Below, in pieces: positions 6,133-12,157 of a DNA stretch of 24,105 nt. How positions within the stretch are numbered: position 1 is the stretch's first letter; each line of letters starts with the position of its first letter. The notes below the pieces were generated by a model. That model saw only the letters and a program-made list of their open reading frames with translations, was not told the origin of the DNA and ran no database searches. Source of the DNA: a virus. The DNA is taken from the IMG/VR virus record IMGVR_UViG_3300048836_000178, positions 1-24,105 of that record; one strand, written 5' to 3'. A program made the translations under genes and the position numbers.

Positions 6133-6857
6133 AATTCGAGATTAAATCCCGCTGGTCCGGCGCCGTGCTGTTCTCGGCCGAAACGGACTCGCTGAAGTTG
6201 GCTGTGGAACTGGCGGTCAAGTCGCACGCCGACCTCGCGGGCGCCTACCTCGCGGGCGCCAACCTCGCGGGCGCCTACCTCGCGGGCGCCGACCTCGCGG
6301 GCGCCTACCTCGCGGGCGCCTACCTCGCGCACGCCGACCTCGCGGGCGCCAACCTCGCGGGCGCCAACCTCGCGCACGCCGACCTCGCGGGCGCCAACCT
6401 CGCGGGCGCCAACCTCGCGGGCGCCTACCTCGCGAGCGCCAACCTCGCGCACGCCGACCTCGCGCACGCCGACCTCGCGGGCGCCAACCTCGCGGGCGCC
6501 AACCTCGCGGGCGCCAACCTCGCGCACGCCTACCTCGCGGGCGCCTACCTCGCGCACGCCGACCTCGCGGGCGCCACCCTCGAGCGCGCCAACGGCCAGA
6601 AACCTACGCTGATCGGCAACAGGCCGGCGCTCGTCATCGGCCCGCTCGGCTCGCGTTGCGCGTACCTGACGACGTTCATGACCGACGCTGGCGTCTACGT
6701 TCGCGCAGGGTGTTTCTGGAACACGCTCGACGCATTCAAGGCGGCCGTGGCCGAGACGCACGGCGACAACCATCACGGGCGCGAGTACCGCGCTGCGATT
6801 GCGCTGATTGAAGCGCACGCGGAGTTGTGGACACCGGCAAAGGAGAAAGCGGCATGA
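6129..6857 (+). CDS. Pentapeptide-repeat protein with a conserved phage C-terminal domain
   Basis: A 242-aa protein. Residues 1-33 form a short cap (MKFEIKSRWSGAVLFSAETD onward). Residues 34-153 are 24 consecutive pentapeptides of pattern A-(D/N/Y)-L-A-(G/H/S), the last degenerate (ATLER). Such repeats fold into a right-handed four-sided beta-helix, and 24 units give about six coils. Residues 154-242 (GPLGSRCAYLTTFMTDAGVYVRAG through AHAELWTP) form a separate domain seen on phage pentapeptide proteins. Known members of the fold mimic DNA or bind gyrase; here a role against host defence or on host enzymes is only possible. ATGA overlaps on both sides. Confidence 0.9.
   Translation: MKFEIKSRWSGAVLFSAETDSLKLAVELAVKSHADLAGAYLAGANLAGAYLAGADLAGAYLAGAYLAHADLAGANLAGANLAHADLAGANLAGANLAGAYLASANLAHADLAHADLAGANLAGANLAGANLAHAYLAGAYLAHADLAGATLERANGQKPTLIGNRPALVIGPLGSRCAYLTTFMTDAGVYVRAGCFWNTLDAFKAAVAETHGDNHHGREYRAAIALIEAHAELWTPAKEKAA
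6228..6587 (+). repeat. 15-bp tandem repeat encoding the pentapeptides (24 units)
   Basis: Twenty-four consecutive 15-bp units of pattern GCC-(G/A/T)AC-CTC-GCG-(GGC/CAC/AGC), the last diverged. Between units nearly all change falls on two codons: the first base of codon 2 (Asp, Asn or Tyr) and codon 5 (mostly Gly or His). The other three codons use the same synonymous codon throughout. This indicates recent amplification or homogenisation, since old repeats held only by selection on protein would vary at silent sites. Confidence 0.95.
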
Positions 6858-7057
6858 CGTGGCAAATCGGACTTGGGCTCGCCTGCCTCTGGCTGGTGGC
6901 GATCTACCTGATTCTGGAATTCATGTCGTTCGCCAAGCGCGGCGGCAGCGACGACTGGCGCGAGTTCACGGAACACCAGTGGAAGGACATCCGCCGCATG
7001 GACATGCGCAGGCGGCTCGAGGACCGGGCACGGAAAGAGCGGGCGGGGATCCGATGA
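6854..7057 (+). CDS. Small single-pass membrane protein
   Basis: A 67-aa protein with one clear hydrophobic segment near the N-terminus (WQIGLGLACLWLVAIYLILE, about residues 3-22). A soluble, very basic and charged tail follows, ending RRLEDRARKERAGIR. It is probably anchored in the inner membrane with the tail in the cytoplasm. Function unknown; membrane proteins in early phage regions sometimes act in superinfection exclusion or membrane attachment of replication, but nothing in the sequence decides this. The ATG at 6854 overlaps the upstream stop (ATGA). Confidence 0.7.
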   Translation: MTWQIGLGLACLWLVAIYLILEFMSFAKRGGSDDWREFTEHQWKDIRRMDMRRRLEDRARKERAGIR

Positions 7058-7722
7058 GCGAAGTAGTGACCATTGGCGACGCCACGCTGTACCACGGCGA
7101 CTGCTTGGAAATTCTGCCGACGATGCCGAAGGTGGACGCGGTCGTCACGGACCCGCCTTACGGAATGGCGTTTCAGAGCAATTTCTACAAAGGAACAGGC
7201 GGAAAGCCGAACGCGGCCGGGCACGAAAAGATTGCTGGTGATGATTCGCCGGCCTTGATTGAAGCCGTGACTCGACTCGATCCGGTTCACTCGACCTATA
7301 TGTTCTGCCGATGGGACAACTTGGCTGCAATTCCGAAGGCGCCGCGCAGCCTAATCGCTTGGGTTAAACCAAATTGGTCTATGGGCGACCTAGAGCATGA
7401 GCACGGTCGCCAGTACGAAGTAATCGCGTTTTATCCTGGCCAAAGCCATAGGTGGCCGAATTGCCGACCAGCCGACGTGGTCAGGCATCCACGCTCCGGC
7501 AACGCACTGCACCCGACTGAAAAGCCGGTAAGCCTTATGCAAGAGGTTGTGTCGTGGACAAGCGGAATCGTCCTTGATCCCTTCATGGGCAGCGGCACTA
7601 CGGGCGTCGCGTGCGCGAATCTCGGCCGCAAGTTCATCGGCATCGAGATTGAACGCAAGTACTTTGACATCGCTTGTGAGCGCATAGACGCCGCCTACAA
7701 GCAGCAGAGGCTATTCGCATGA
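7054..7722 (+). CDS. Site-specific DNA methyltransferase (adenine-N6 or cytosine-N4 type)
   Basis: A 222-aa enzyme that should transfer a methyl group from S-adenosylmethionine to an exocyclic amino group in DNA. The catalytic motif DPPY is at 33-36, HPTEKP at 153-158 and the AdoMet-binding motif DPFMGSGTTG at 175-184. Having DPPY before the AdoMet motif indicates the beta class. The recognition region lies in between (about 45-150). No restriction enzyme is encoded nearby, so it is an orphan, most simply explained as protection of phage DNA against host restriction. DNA coding roughly residues 60-155 is AT-richer than its flanks, suggesting exchange of the recognition part. ATGA overlaps both neighbours. 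Confidence 0.93.
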   Translation: MSEVVTIGDATLYHGDCLEILPTMPKVDAVVTDPPYGMAFQSNFYKGTGGKPNAAGHEKIAGDDSPALIEAVTRLDPVHSTYMFCRWDNLAAIPKAPRSLIAWVKPNWSMGDLEHEHGRQYEVIAFYPGQSHRWPNCRPADVVRHPRSGNALHPTEKPVSLMQEVVSWTSGIVLDPFMGSGTTGVACANLGRKFIGIEIERKYFDIACERIDAAYKQQRLFA

Positions 7723-7913
7723 GCGCCGCCTACAACCACGACCTGGCCGAGCGCAACCGGATGCTGCAGGCGGACGTGATCGCGCTGCGCCACGCGCTCG
7801 AGCGGTCGCAACAGGAAAAGGCCGCGATGTTGCAGCAGATGAACGAGATCCGATTCAGGCACGAGCAGGCGATTCAACGCCTGCAGGCCACGATAGAGGA
7901 ATTTTTGAAATGA
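7719..7913 (+). CDS. Short coiled-coil protein
   Basis: A 64-aa protein that is almost entirely one predicted helix: AERNRMLQADVIALRHALER and the following QQEKAAMLQQMNEIR show heptad spacing of leucine, isoleucine and methionine. It is probably a dimeric coiled coil. No function is recognised. It is the first of several coiled-coil genes in this operon but does not share the tail modules found further downstream. Starts with ATG in an ATGA overlap with the methyltransferase stop. Confidence 0.7.
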   Translation: MSAAYNHDLAERNRMLQADVIALRHALERSQQEKAAMLQQMNEIRFRHEQAIQRLQATIEEFLK

Positions 7914-8611
7914 GCCGCATGGGAGAACACGCGATGGAGACACAGACGTATTACGAGCCGGTGGAGGTTTCCCCGCTCGGTAATATTGCGAAGGCGCTGG
8001 CTGCCGCGCAGGCGGAAATGGCGAACCCCCGCTTCGACAGCAGCAACCCGCATTTCCGCAACAACTTCGCATCGCTGGCGAGCGTCCGCAATGCCGTGGT
8101 GCCGGTGCTGGCGAAGCACGGGATCTGCATGACGCAGGACATCCAGACGGTCGAGAAGGGTATCGCCTGCACGACGATCCTGACGCACGCCTCGGGGCAG
8201 CAGATGCGCTTCGGGCCGCTGGTGATGCCGGCGTCAAAGCCCGACGCGCAGGGGTTCGGTTCTGCCGCCACCTATGCCCGCCGCTACTCGCTGATGGCGG
8301 TGGCCGGGGTTGTGGGCGACGACGACGACGATGCCAATGCCGCGAGCGGCAAGCCGGCCCCGGCTGTGGCCGTGAACGCGGGCAAGGGAATCGGTGTCCA
8401 CAATCCGCTCGGCGACGTTGCCATTGACGACCGCGCGGTGAAGTACGCGGACGCGTTCAAGGAAGCACTCGAGGGCGGCGACGTGCGCGCGGTAGCTGCG
8501 GACATGCGCGAGGAAGACGGCCACGAGGAACTGTACCGGGCGACGTGGAGCCTGCTCGACAGCAAGGCCCGCAGCGCGATCAAGCGGATTCTCGCGGAGA
8601 AGGCCGCATGA
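7910..8611 (+). CDS. erf: Erf-family single-strand annealing recombinase
   Basis: A 233-aa protein of the Erf family, which anneals complementary single strands during phage recombination and replication. The diagnostic block is residues 114-141: QGFGSAATYARRYSLMAV followed by AGVVGDDDDD. The upstream region (NIAKALAAAQAEMANPRFDS... FASLASVRNAVVPVLAKHG) is the usual N-terminal part. The ATG at 7910 gives the ATGA overlap. An in-frame ATG at 7934 has a better ribosome site (GGGAGA) and would shorten the protein by eight residues. No partner exonuclease is visible in the window; the nearby NinB and DUF1364 genes fit one recombination module. Confidence 0.92.
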   Translation: MSRMGEHAMETQTYYEPVEVSPLGNIAKALAAAQAEMANPRFDSSNPHFRNNFASLASVRNAVVPVLAKHGICMTQDIQTVEKGIACTTILTHASGQQMRFGPLVMPASKPDAQGFGSAATYARRYSLMAVAGVVGDDDDDANAASGKPAPAVAVNAGKGIGVHNPLGDVAIDDRAVKYADAFKEALEGGDVRAVAADMREEDGHEELYRATWSLLDSKARSAIKRILAEKAA

Positions 8612-8781
8612 CAACTCGCTGGGTCGGCCGCCCGCCAAAGCTCCCGCCCGAAACCGTGCGCCGCATCCGCGAGTGGGCGGCGCTCGGTCAGTCTCAGCGC
8701 GAGGTAGCGCGGACGCTGGGAATCGACCCGAAGACGGTCAGCAACTACATAAACGGCAAACATAAGCGCAAGGTCGCGTGA
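8608..8781 (+). CDS. Small helix-turn-helix protein
   Basis: A 57-aa protein consisting of little more than a helix-turn-helix of the resolvase/Hin C-terminal type: GRPPKLPPETVRRIREWAAL leads into SQREVARTLGIDPKTVSNYI, where the recognition helix is DPKTVSNYI, and a basic end NGKHKRKVA follows. A minor-groove-binding GRPPK arm precedes the helices. It may regulate phage or host transcription, or mark a DNA site for the adjoining recombination proteins. ATGA overlap with the Erf gene; its stop overlaps the start of ninB. Confidence 0.78.
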   Translation: MTTRWVGRPPKLPPETVRRIREWAALGQSQREVARTLGIDPKTVSNYINGKHKRKVA

Positions 8782-9200
8782 TGGCCGAGAGCATCTTCAC
8801 TCTGCCGAAGATGCTGCCGCGCGAGCGCGCGATCGAGCGCGTGGCGGGATTCCTGTCGCGCCTGCCTGTCGAGAAGGCGTGGCGCGTGAGCGTGCAGGAA
8901 CAGAAACGGACCCGCACGCAGCAACAGAATCGCTACCTGTGGGGCGTGGCGTATCCCGCGATCCTGGCCGGCGGCGGGGAAGCGTTAGGCGGATGGACGG
9001 CCGAGGATCTGCACGAATACTTCCTCGGTGAGCACTTCGGCTGGGAAACGCTGGAAGGGTTCGGCCGCAAGCGCATCAAGCCGCTGCGCCGTTCCGCCAA
9101 GCTGTCCACGCTGGAGTTCTCCGACTTCGTGGCGTTCATCCAGCGCAAGGCTGCGGAGTTCGGCGTGTACGTGCCGGATCCGAATGAGGGCTCGCTGTGA
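8781..9200 (+). CDS. ninB: NinB-like recombination protein
   Basis: A 139-aa protein with the hallmark region of the lambda NinB (Orf) family: KRTRTQQQNRYLWGVAYPAI (about residues 42-61), then WTAEDLHEYFLGEHFG and a C-terminal block with LSTLEFSDFVAFIQRKAAEFG and VYVPDP. In lambda this protein helps RecFOR-like loading and binds single-stranded DNA and SSB. The ATG at 8781 overlaps the upstream stop as TGATG; a GTG one codon earlier is possible. The gene neighbourhood (Erf, DUF1364 nuclease) matches a lambdoid nin region. Confidence 0.9.
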   Translation: MAESIFTLPKMLPRERAIERVAGFLSRLPVEKAWRVSVQEQKRTRTQQQNRYLWGVAYPAILAGGGEALGGWTAEDLHEYFLGEHFGWETLEGFGRKRIKPLRRSAKLSTLEFSDFVAFIQRKAAEFGVYVPDPNEGSL

Positions 9201-9469
9201 CCGACCTACGCGCCCTTGCCCGTGGCCGCGACTGCCAGATCCGGTTGCCGTCCGTGTGCAACTTCGACCCGTCCACGACGGTCCTCGCGCATTACCGGCT
9301 CGTCGGCATCAGCGGCATGGGACTGAAGTCACCCGACGTTTGCGCCTCGTGGGCTTGCTCTGCGTGCCATGCCTACGTGGACACGCACAAGGACGACGCG
9401 ACGGCGCGTGCGTTCCTCGAGGGCGTGCTGCGGACGCAGGCGCGGTTGATTAAGGAGGGCGTGCTGTGA
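9197..9469 (+). CDS. DUF1364/YbcO-type zinc nuclease
   Basis: A 90-aa protein of the DUF1364 type known from lambdoid prophages. Candidate metal ligands are C13 (GRDCQIRLP), C21 (SVCNFDP), C54 and C57 (WACSACHAY). H32 (LAHYRL) and H58 plus D62 (HAYVD) look like the catalytic side of an HNH-like fold. Members are predicted or shown nucleases linked to recombination. The start is GTG in a GTGA overlap with ninB. The sequence is complete and no motif residue seems missing. Confidence 0.85.
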   Translation: MTDLRALARGRDCQIRLPSVCNFDPSTTVLAHYRLVGISGMGLKSPDVCASWACSACHAYVDTHKDDATARAFLEGVLRTQARLIKEGVL

Positions 9470-9600
9470 GTCAGATTCCACCCTGGTTCTCGCCCAACTG
9501 GCGCGAGATCTACGCCGCCGCGCTGCGGCAGATCATGGCGGTGGAGAAACTCGCTAAGGCGGTTGGGCGGGAAATCAGGCCGAAGGAGAAGCAGCGATGA
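9466..9600 (+). CDS. 44-aa hypothetical protein
   Basis: A very short gene starting GTG in a GTGA overlap with the nuclease gene: SQIPPWFSPNWREIYAAALR then a helix QIMAVEKLAKAVGREIRPKEKQR. It is basic with a single amphipathic helix. Its stop overlaps the next ATG (ATGA), and this double coupling is the main evidence that it is translated. No function can be assigned. Confidence 0.6.
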   Translation: MSQIPPWFSPNWREIYAAALRQIMAVEKLAKAVGREIRPKEKQR

Positions 9601-9683
9601 CCCCCGCGCAAGCCCTGACGCTGATCGCGTGGGCGGTGGCGGTGATTTTTGTGGTGCTGACTGACGAGGGAAGCCATGAGTGA
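9597..9683 (+). CDS. 28-aa membrane peptide of the MTPAQ type, copy 1
   Basis: A tiny protein, MTPAQALTLIAWAVAVIFVV and a short tail. It is a single hydrophobic segment with a helix-capping TPAQ start, so it probably spans the inner membrane once. A second gene of the same design (TPAQWFTLCALAVAVVVVAI) lies at 11461-11541. That conservation, and the ATGA start overlap, argue for a real gene. It overlaps the following gene by 8 bases. Function unknown. Confidence 0.6.
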   Translation: MTPAQALTLIAWAVAVIFVVLTDEGSHE

Positions 9684-10140
9684 ATACTGCACCTGCGCAA
9701 CATCGTTCGACGGGTCGTGCCAGTTACACGACCGGATCGATGCACTGACAGCCGAGAACGCGGCGCTCAAGGCGCAGCTCGCCTACGCCGCCAGCACTGG
9801 AGACGAGTGCGCGATTGAGGTGGAGGAGTTGCGCAAGGACGCGGAGCGATATCGGTGGCTTGTGAGCCAGGGCGACCCGATACTTTGGGACTATCTCGGC
9901 GGAATGGACGACGACCAGATAGATGAGGCCATCGACAAGTGGCTTGCCGACGACTACGGCGCCCTCGCCGCCGAGAACGCGGCGCTGCGAGATGCGCTAT
10001 ACAAATCGGCAGAATACGCAACGTTGTTTTATGATGGTTCTGCCCTTATTGACGGCCGCATTGTGGACGGTCTTGGTCTCGCATTGTGGATCAAAACGCT
10101 TCTTGAATCGGCCACCCCGGAACAGGAGCCAGCGCCATGA
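9676..10140 (+). CDS. Coiled-coil protein with the KDAERYRWL motif (paralogue A)
   Basis: A 154-aa protein. N-terminal residues include three cysteines (CTCATSFDGSC). Two short coiled-coil pieces share the sequence AENAALKAQL / AENAALRDAL. Between them lies LRKDAERYRWLVSQGDP, then a DDDQIDEAIDKWLADD acidic helix. The RKDAERYRWL block recurs in the gene at 10424 with almost the same DNA. Such modules are common in small accessory phage proteins of unknown function. A GAGGGAAG ribosome site precedes the ATG, and the gene overlaps the preceding membrane peptide by 8 bases. Confidence 0.75.
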   Translation: MSEYCTCATSFDGSCQLHDRIDALTAENAALKAQLAYAASTGDECAIEVEELRKDAERYRWLVSQGDPILWDYLGGMDDDQIDEAIDKWLADDYGALAAENAALRDALYKSAEYATLFYDGSALIDGRIVDGLGLALWIKTLLESATPEQEPAP

Positions 10141-10427
10141 ACCGCGACGAACTCATCCAATTCATCATGTCCCGCGGGCAACTGTCCGAGGGCGCGTTGG
10201 CTGATGCGCTTCTTGCCGCTTTGCCCCGCTGGATTCCGGTGAGTGAGCGGCTGCCAGAACCGGGCGTCGATGTGCTTGTCGTTACCAGTGTCTACGGAGT
10301 GACAGCAGCGGCACTAGACTATTTTGGCGACTGGTACATAGCAAACACCAGTTACAACGTCCGGCTGGGCCATGTTACCCACTGGATACCAATGCCAGGC
10401 ACACCGGGAAAGGAGCCAAGTGTATGA
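10137..10427 (+). CDS. DUF551-domain protein
   Basis: A 96-aa protein with the DUF551 signature: WIPVSERLPEPGVDVLVV (about residues 32-49), a strand-rich middle including DYFGDWYIA, and the terminal VTHWIPMPGTP. DUF551 is a small beta-rich domain very common in phage accessory regions; its function is unknown. The first 30 residues are a helical extension (MNRDELIQFIMSRGQLSEGA). ATGA overlaps on both sides. Confidence 0.88.
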   Translation: MNRDELIQFIMSRGQLSEGALADALLAALPRWIPVSERLPEPGVDVLVVTSVYGVTAAALDYFGDWYIANTSYNVRLGHVTHWIPMPGTPGKEPSV

Positions 10428-10735
10428 GCTATGACCAGACAACAGCCGACTTAATGATCAAATGCCGCGAACTGGAAGCCGAGAACGAGGCGCTGCGCGA
10501 GAAGGTTGCAGCATACGAGGTCGTCCGACTGCAACTGGCCGAGCGAGGCGACAGATATTTGCACGAGTGCGTGGCGCTGCGCAAGGACGCCGAGCGGTAT
10601 CGGTGGCTGCGGGATCGTGCGTGGCCTTTTGAATTCAATGGCGACACGCCAGAGGACGCGGATGCGGCGATTGATGCGGCTATGCACTTGGCAGCGCGGC
10701 TGGCAGCAGCAAAGAAACACACTCCCGAATGTTAG
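10424..10735 (+). CDS. Coiled-coil protein with the KDAERYRWL motif (paralogue B)
   Basis: A 103-aa protein: an N-terminal coiled coil (KCRELEAENEALREKVAAYE), then LRKDAERYRWLRDRAWPF and a helical acidic tail with DTPEDADAAIDAAMHLAARL. It is a clear paralogue of the gene at 9676 over the KDAERYRWL block, at both protein and DNA level, but lacks that gene's cysteine start. Starts in an ATGA overlap with the DUF551 gene. It is followed by the only gap (15 bp) in this operon. Confidence 0.75.
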   Translation: MSYDQTTADLMIKCRELEAENEALREKVAAYEVVRLQLAERGDRYLHECVALRKDAERYRWLRDRAWPFEFNGDTPEDADAAIDAAMHLAARLAAAKKHTPEC

Positions 10736-10750
10736 TATTGGGACGGACTG

Positions 10751-10924
10751 ATGGCGCAGGTCTGCAACTGCGGACTGACAGACAGCGCAGATGCTGTGTG
10801 CAACCACTTCCCCGGTCAATCTACGTGCGAATGGTGCGGCGCGGTTCAGCCATGCGGCCATCCGTGGAAAGCACAACATGACTTTAAGTGCATATTGTGC
10901 AGTTCACCGGGGTCTGCGCCATGA
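10751..10924 (+). CDS. Small cysteine-rich zinc-binding protein
   Basis: A 57-aa protein with eight cysteines and several histidines: CNCG near the start, then CNHFPGQSTCEWCG, CGHPW and CILC at the end. The spacing allows two zinc sites in a very small fold. It follows a 15-bp gap and has its own purine-rich GGACGGA upstream of the ATG. Its stop overlaps the next ATG (ATGA), which supports translation. Function unknown. Confidence 0.7.
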   Translation: MAQVCNCGLTDSADAVCNHFPGQSTCEWCGAVQPCGHPWKAQHDFKCILCSSPGSAP

Positions 10925-11166
10925 AAATAAACGACGAAGGAAGAAGCAACTCGGCGTACTGGTACGAACGCGCCATGAAAGCAGAGGCGCGGCTGGCCGA
11001 GGCCGATGCGCTGCTGCGGGAGGCGCGAAACGATTACGCCAGCGCGATGAATGACGCGCAAATTGCCGCCGCCGTCGGATGCAACGTAATTGAGCTTGGC
11101 GTAAAACTGTCCGCATGGATTGGGAAAATTTCCCGCATCGACGCCCACCTCGCGGAGGACGCATGA
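10921..11166 (+). CDS. Coiled-coil protein with the IDAHLAEDA tail (paralogue 1)
   Basis: An 81-aa protein: MKINDEGRSNSAYWYERAMK, then the helix KAEARLAEADALLREARNDY, a middle with a single cysteine, and the C-terminus RIDAHLAEDA. The RLAEADALLREA block reappears at 12730-12765 with one base difference in 36. The tail DNA is identical over 32 bases to that at 13295-13326. It is therefore one member of a family assembled from shared blocks. ATGA overlaps on both sides. Function unknown. Confidence 0.72.
   Translation: MKINDEGRSNSAYWYERAMKAEARLAEADALLREARNDYASAMNDAQIAAAVGCNVIELGVKLSAWIGKISRIDAHLAEDA
11135..11166 (+). repeat. 32-bp tail-and-junction repeat, copy 1 (identical copy at 13295-13326)
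   Basis: Bases 11135-11166 and 13295-13326 are identical. The block encodes the C-terminus IDAHLAEDA and includes the stop codon and the ATGA start overlap of the following gene. Diverged relatives lie at 12127-12157 and 12895-12925, again ending exactly at an ATGA junction. The following genes are unrelated, so the repeat marks places where cassettes can be exchanged by homology. Confidence 0.9.
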
Positions 11167-11345
11167 AAACTGGCAAGCAGTTCTATGTCTGGATGCTGCG
11201 CGGTCCGTGTGGTGACGTCGCGCCGTTCTACGGATTTTGTTTCACGCGCAAGAGCTTGCTCGCGGACATCGCGGCTCGCGGTTTGAAGTTCGACGCATCC
11301 TACAAGCCGATTCGCGTCATGGTGACGCAGTGGGTGGACGCATGA
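11163..11345 (+). CDS. 60-aa hypothetical protein
   Basis: A compact 60-aa protein, MKTGKQFYVWMLRGPCGDVA, with a strand-rich and aromatic composition (PFYGFCFTRK, PIRVMVTQWVDA) unlike the helical neighbours. No family recognised, no membrane segment. The ATG at 11163 overlaps the upstream stop within the repeated tail block, and its own stop overlaps the next membrane-protein start (ATGA). Confidence 0.65.
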   Translation: MKTGKQFYVWMLRGPCGDVAPFYGFCFTRKSLLADIAARGLKFDASYKPIRVMVTQWVDA

Positions 11346-11464
11346 AGCGCAAACCCCGCACCGTCTCGGACTGGATCTCGCTGCTGCTGTTCCTCGCGGT
11401 CGCGGCGGGCGTAGTGTGGCTGATCGCCAGCAGCGGGCCGGTGGCGCGGTGGTGGCCGCAGTGA
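11342..11464 (+). CDS. 40-aa membrane protein of the KRKPR type, copy 1
   Basis: A 40-aa protein with a basic start MKRKPRTVSDW and one transmembrane segment (ISLLLFLAVAAGVVWLIAS, about residues 12-30). The rule of positive charges places the N-terminus in the cytoplasm. A near copy lies at 13535-13663; a hand alignment finds about 12 differences in the first 105 bases. Both copies are coupled to the gene before them (ATGA here, GTGA in copy 2). Function unknown; small phage membrane proteins may act in exclusion or lysis control. Confidence 0.7.
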   Translation: MKRKPRTVSDWISLLLFLAVAAGVVWLIASSGPVARWWPQ

Positions 11465-11541
11465 CCCCCGCCCAATGGTTCACCCTGTGCGCGTTGGCGG
11501 TGGCGGTGGTGGTGGTCGCTATTGTGGTGAGGGAGGAATGA
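11461..11541 (+). CDS. 26-aa membrane peptide of the MTPAQ type, copy 2
   Basis: A 26-residue protein starting GTG in a GTGA overlap with the preceding membrane-protein gene: TPAQWFTLCALAVAVVVVAI and a charged end VVREE. It shares the TPAQ start and overall design with the peptide at 9597-9683. Nearly the whole chain is hydrophobic, so it must be a single membrane span. Its stop overlaps the next start, and its last codons supply the GGGAGG ribosome site for that gene. Confidence 0.55.
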   Translation: MTPAQWFTLCALAVAVVVVAIVVREE

Positions 11542-11819
11542 TGACCATCGACCTTGAAGCGATCCGGGCGCGGGATGCGTTGGATGACATCCACGTCGGG
11601 CTGAACGAGATTCCGGCTCACATCATGCAGATAGAAGCCGACCGGCATGAACTGCTCGCCTACGTGGACGCCCTGCGTGCGGCGGCGGGGAAGGTGACAT
11701 GTCGGCGCTGCAATGGGCATGGCGATTTGCTGCAACCAGACGCCGTGCCTCCGGGGTGGCGCACCGACCTTTGCCCCGACTGCGCCGACCTTCGCCGGTT
11801 GCTGGAGGGCAAGCCATGA
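11541..11819 (+). CDS. Protein with N-terminal helical module and four-cysteine zinc ribbon
   Basis: A 92-aa protein. The N-terminus TIDLEAIRARDALDD and the later RHELLAYVDALRA resemble the start of the protein at 12922 (IDLDAMRERDAAAD, RRALLNYVDELLA). The C-terminal half carries CRRCNGHGDL (C54, C57) and CPDC (C78, C81), a DnaJ-like CxxCxGxG zinc site. The ATG at 11541 is preferred because the GGGAGG site ends about 4 bases before it; an adjacent ATG at 11538 is too close. Function unknown. Confidence 0.72.
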   Translation: MTIDLEAIRARDALDDIHVGLNEIPAHIMQIEADRHELLAYVDALRAAAGKVTCRRCNGHGDLLQPDAVPPGWRTDLCPDCADLRRLLEGKP

Positions 11820-12157
11820 GTGACACGATGTTTCCAGAGCCGATGGATCAGATGGACAGGGCGATGCAGCGTATGGACAAAAAGGCATGGGCGGAGGCCG
11901 ACGCAGAAATTGCCCTGCTCAAGGCGCGGCTGGCCGAGGCCGTCGGCATCGTGCGCGACCTGACGCGGCAGATTACCGAGTTCACAGAGCGCGAGGGCGA
12001 AGCCGACTTCTACACAGGAGTAGCTGTCGAGTTTCTGAAAAAGCAGTCGCCCTGCAATCATGTGTGGGCGAGGCGTCTACGGGGCAGGGAGACCTGTGCT
12101 GTATGTGGCGTGGCGCGAAGACCGACCATCGACGCCCACCTAGCGAGGAAGCCATGA
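11816..12157 (+). CDS. Coiled-coil protein with zinc knuckle and IDAHLARKP tail (paralogue 2)
   Basis: A 113-aa protein: a methionine-rich start (MSDTMFPEPMDQMDRAMQRM), a coiled coil (EIALLKARLAEAVGIVRDL), then C80-x-H82-VW...C94-x2-C97, a likely zinc knuckle, and the C-terminus TIDAHLARKP. The tail block is related to those at 11135, 12895 and 13295. It appears to be a fusion of the family tail with a different zinc-binding middle. ATGA overlaps on both sides. Function unknown. Confidence 0.72.
   Translation: MSDTMFPEPMDQMDRAMQRMDKKAWAEADAEIALLKARLAEAVGIVRDLTRQITEFTEREGEADFYTGVAVEFLKKQSPCNHVWARRLRGRETCAVCGVARRPTIDAHLARKP

Noticed and set aside
6228-6587. Tandem array suggestive of a CRISPR or satellite
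   Set aside because: The 15-bp units are contiguous, in frame and have no unique spacers; they encode protein repeats.
6228-6587. Diversity-generating retroelement, because variation affects AAC-type codons
   Set aside because: No reverse transcriptase or template repeat is visible, and the pattern is explained by repeat amplification plus selection on two positions.
6012-6818. A minus-strand frame with a VGAREVG-type repeat
   Set aside because: It is the reverse-strand reading of the 15-bp repeat. The plus-strand gene has the recognised pentapeptide fold and is coupled on both sides.
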